Positions 13,055-13,281 of a DNA stretch of 13,281 nucleotides are shown here, piece after piece (position 1 is the stretch's first letter; each line of letters begins with the position of its first letter). Location: assembly GCA_900542395.1 (NCBI GenBank), contig UQNM01000056.1:1-13281 (forward strand), given 5' to 3'. Both the position numbers and the translations under genes were made by a program. The notes below the pieces were generated by a model. That model was not told the origin of the DNA. It saw nothing but the letters and a program-made list of their open reading frames with translations, and made no database searches. This DNA is from an uncultured Eubacteriales bacterium. Lineage in GTDB: Bacteria > Bacillota > Clostridia > Christensenellales > Aristaeellaceae.

Positions 13055-13137
13055 TCCGGCAACGTCCTACTCTCCCAGGTGATTTTTTCTGCCTGAATCC
13101 CGCACAGCGGGCGGCAGAAAAAATCCTAACCAAGTAC
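13055..13137 (-). pseudogene. 5S rRNA 3'-end fragment with hairpin insertion
   Basis: Bases 13055-13080 are identical over 26 nt to the 3' end of the genuine 5S gene (13238-13263), in the same orientation. A second identical block of 10 nt, read AACCAAGTAC on the plus strand, is at 13128-13137 (genuine: 13271-13280). In the genuine gene the blocks are 7 nt apart; here they are 47 nt apart because a hairpin (13081-13125) replaces the GGAGACG loop segment. Beyond 13137 the resemblance to 5S stops in this orientation, and the conserved CCGAAC region of 5S rRNA is missing, so it is a fragment and not a working gene. Confidence 0.8.
13081..13125. other. 13-bp palindromic hairpin inserted in the 5S fragment
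   Basis: GATTTTTTCTGCC (13081-13093) pairs perfectly with GGCAGAAAAAATC (13113-13125). The loop holds a further CCCGC (13099-13103) with GCGGG (13107-13111). The T-run is on the 5' side of the stem on both strands, so it is not arranged as a terminator. Confidence 0.7.
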
Positions 13138-13143
13138 AATGTC

Positions 13144-13188
13144 GCACATGGATTGAAGAGGACCAGAGAGTAAGAACGTTGCAGATGG
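13144..13188 (+). pseudogene. Second, inverted and diverged 5S rRNA 3'-end fragment
   Basis: Read on the plus strand, this stretch aligns with the genuine 5S 3' end with substitutions and small indels. GCACATGGATTGAAGAGGAC resembles GTACTTGGTTGGAGACGAC, then GAGAGTA and ACGTTGC are identical. It is the mirror partner of the fragment at 13055-13137, so 13055-13188 is an imperfect palindrome centred near 13140. Confidence 0.6.
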
Positions 13189-13189
13189 A

Positions 13190-13233
13190 ATGAAAAAAGA
13201 ACCCACCCCATAAGGGGTGAGTCCTTTTTTCAT
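13190..13233 (-). terminator. rRNA operon terminator after 5S
   Basis: On the minus strand GGACTCACCCC pairs with GGGGTGGGTTC (two G-U pairs), loop TTAT, followed by TTTTTT and preceded by AAAAAA. It begins 4-5 bp after the 5S 3' end, the expected place. The A/T runs on both sides make it potentially bidirectional. Confidence 0.88.
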
Positions 13234-13237
13234 GGAA

Positions 13238-13281
13238 TCCGGCAACGTCCTACTCTCCCAGGTCGTCTCCAACCAAGTACC
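13238..13281 (-). rRNA. 5S ribosomal RNA, 3' end (cut by the window edge)
   Basis: On the minus strand the last 44 nt read GGTACTTGGTTGGAGACGAC and then CTGGGAGAGTAGGACGTTGC before CCGGA. This is the typical 3' third of bacterial 5S rRNA: helix IV-loop E region, GAGAGTAGG, and the 3' strand of helix I. It is followed by a strong terminator, so an rRNA operon runs in from the right edge and ends here. The 3' boundary is set by homology and may be off by one or two bases. Confidence 0.9.

Noticed and set aside
13081..13125. Hairpin at 13081-13125 as a transcription terminator
   Set aside because: The T-run is on the 5' side of the stem on both strands, the reverse of an intrinsic terminator.
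13055..13281. CRISPR array, suggested by repeated 26-nt units
   Set aside because: Only two identical direct copies, about 183 bp apart and both matching 5S rRNA; no spacers of regular length. No CRISPR or tRNA gene was seen elsewhere in the window.

Overview
The window looks like a chromosomal segment of a GC-rich member of the Clostridia (Bacillota), plausibly a gut or other anaerobic plant-polysaccharide degrader. The reasons are strong AGGAGG-type ribosome binding sites on most genes, consensus sigma-A promoters, a Bacillota-style ECF sigma/membrane-protein pair, a KDPG aldolase with an extra C-terminal domain of a kind I recall from Clostridia, and a short double-hairpin intergenic repeat of a type I recall from clostridial genomes. 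No species can be assigned from the sequence alone.

Layout. (1) 1-1056, minus strand: the N-terminal 352 residues of SecA, cut by the window edge, with its own promoter at 1130-1158. (2) 1390-7556, plus strand: a hexuronate (pectin sugar) operon behind one extended -10 promoter: uxaB, uxaA (4-bp overlap), uxaC, a KdgF-like cupin, and an Eda aldolase fused to a VOC/glyoxalase-like domain. It ends in two tandem stem-loop terminators. (3) 7614-9186, plus strand: an ECF sigma factor overlapping a one-pass membrane protein, probably its anti-sigma factor. (4) 9194-9365: a 172-bp palindromic, MITE-like element filling the convergent gap. (5) 9365-10452, minus strand: a NUDIX hydrolase and a secreted protein of unknown function, the latter with a hairpin across its start codon. 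(6) 10536-11874, plus strand: a 49-residue small ORF and a secreted protein of unknown function. (7) 12081-12999, minus strand: an A+T-richer ElbB-like DJ-1/PfpI protein coupled to an unrecognised 81-residue ORF. (8) 13055-13281: the 3' end of a 5S rRNA gene with its terminator (the end of an rRNA operon running off the right edge). Just downstream are two further 5S 3'-end copies in inverted orientation, one carrying a hairpin insertion.

How the genes work together. UxaC turns D-galacturonate into D-tagaturonate, UxaB reduces it to D-altronate, UxaA dehydrates that to 2-keto-3-deoxygluconate (KDG), and after phosphorylation Eda splits KDPG into pyruvate and glyceraldehyde-3-phosphate. KdgF would open the unsaturated uronates released by pectate lyases. 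KDG kinase, KduI/KduD, a uronate transporter and a dedicated regulator are not in the window and must lie elsewhere. The sigma/anti-sigma pair and the secreted proteins have no visible link to this pathway. The least ordinary items are the inverted 5S fragments, the palindromic element, the start-codon hairpin at 10434-10489, and the functionally unexplained VOC domain on Eda.
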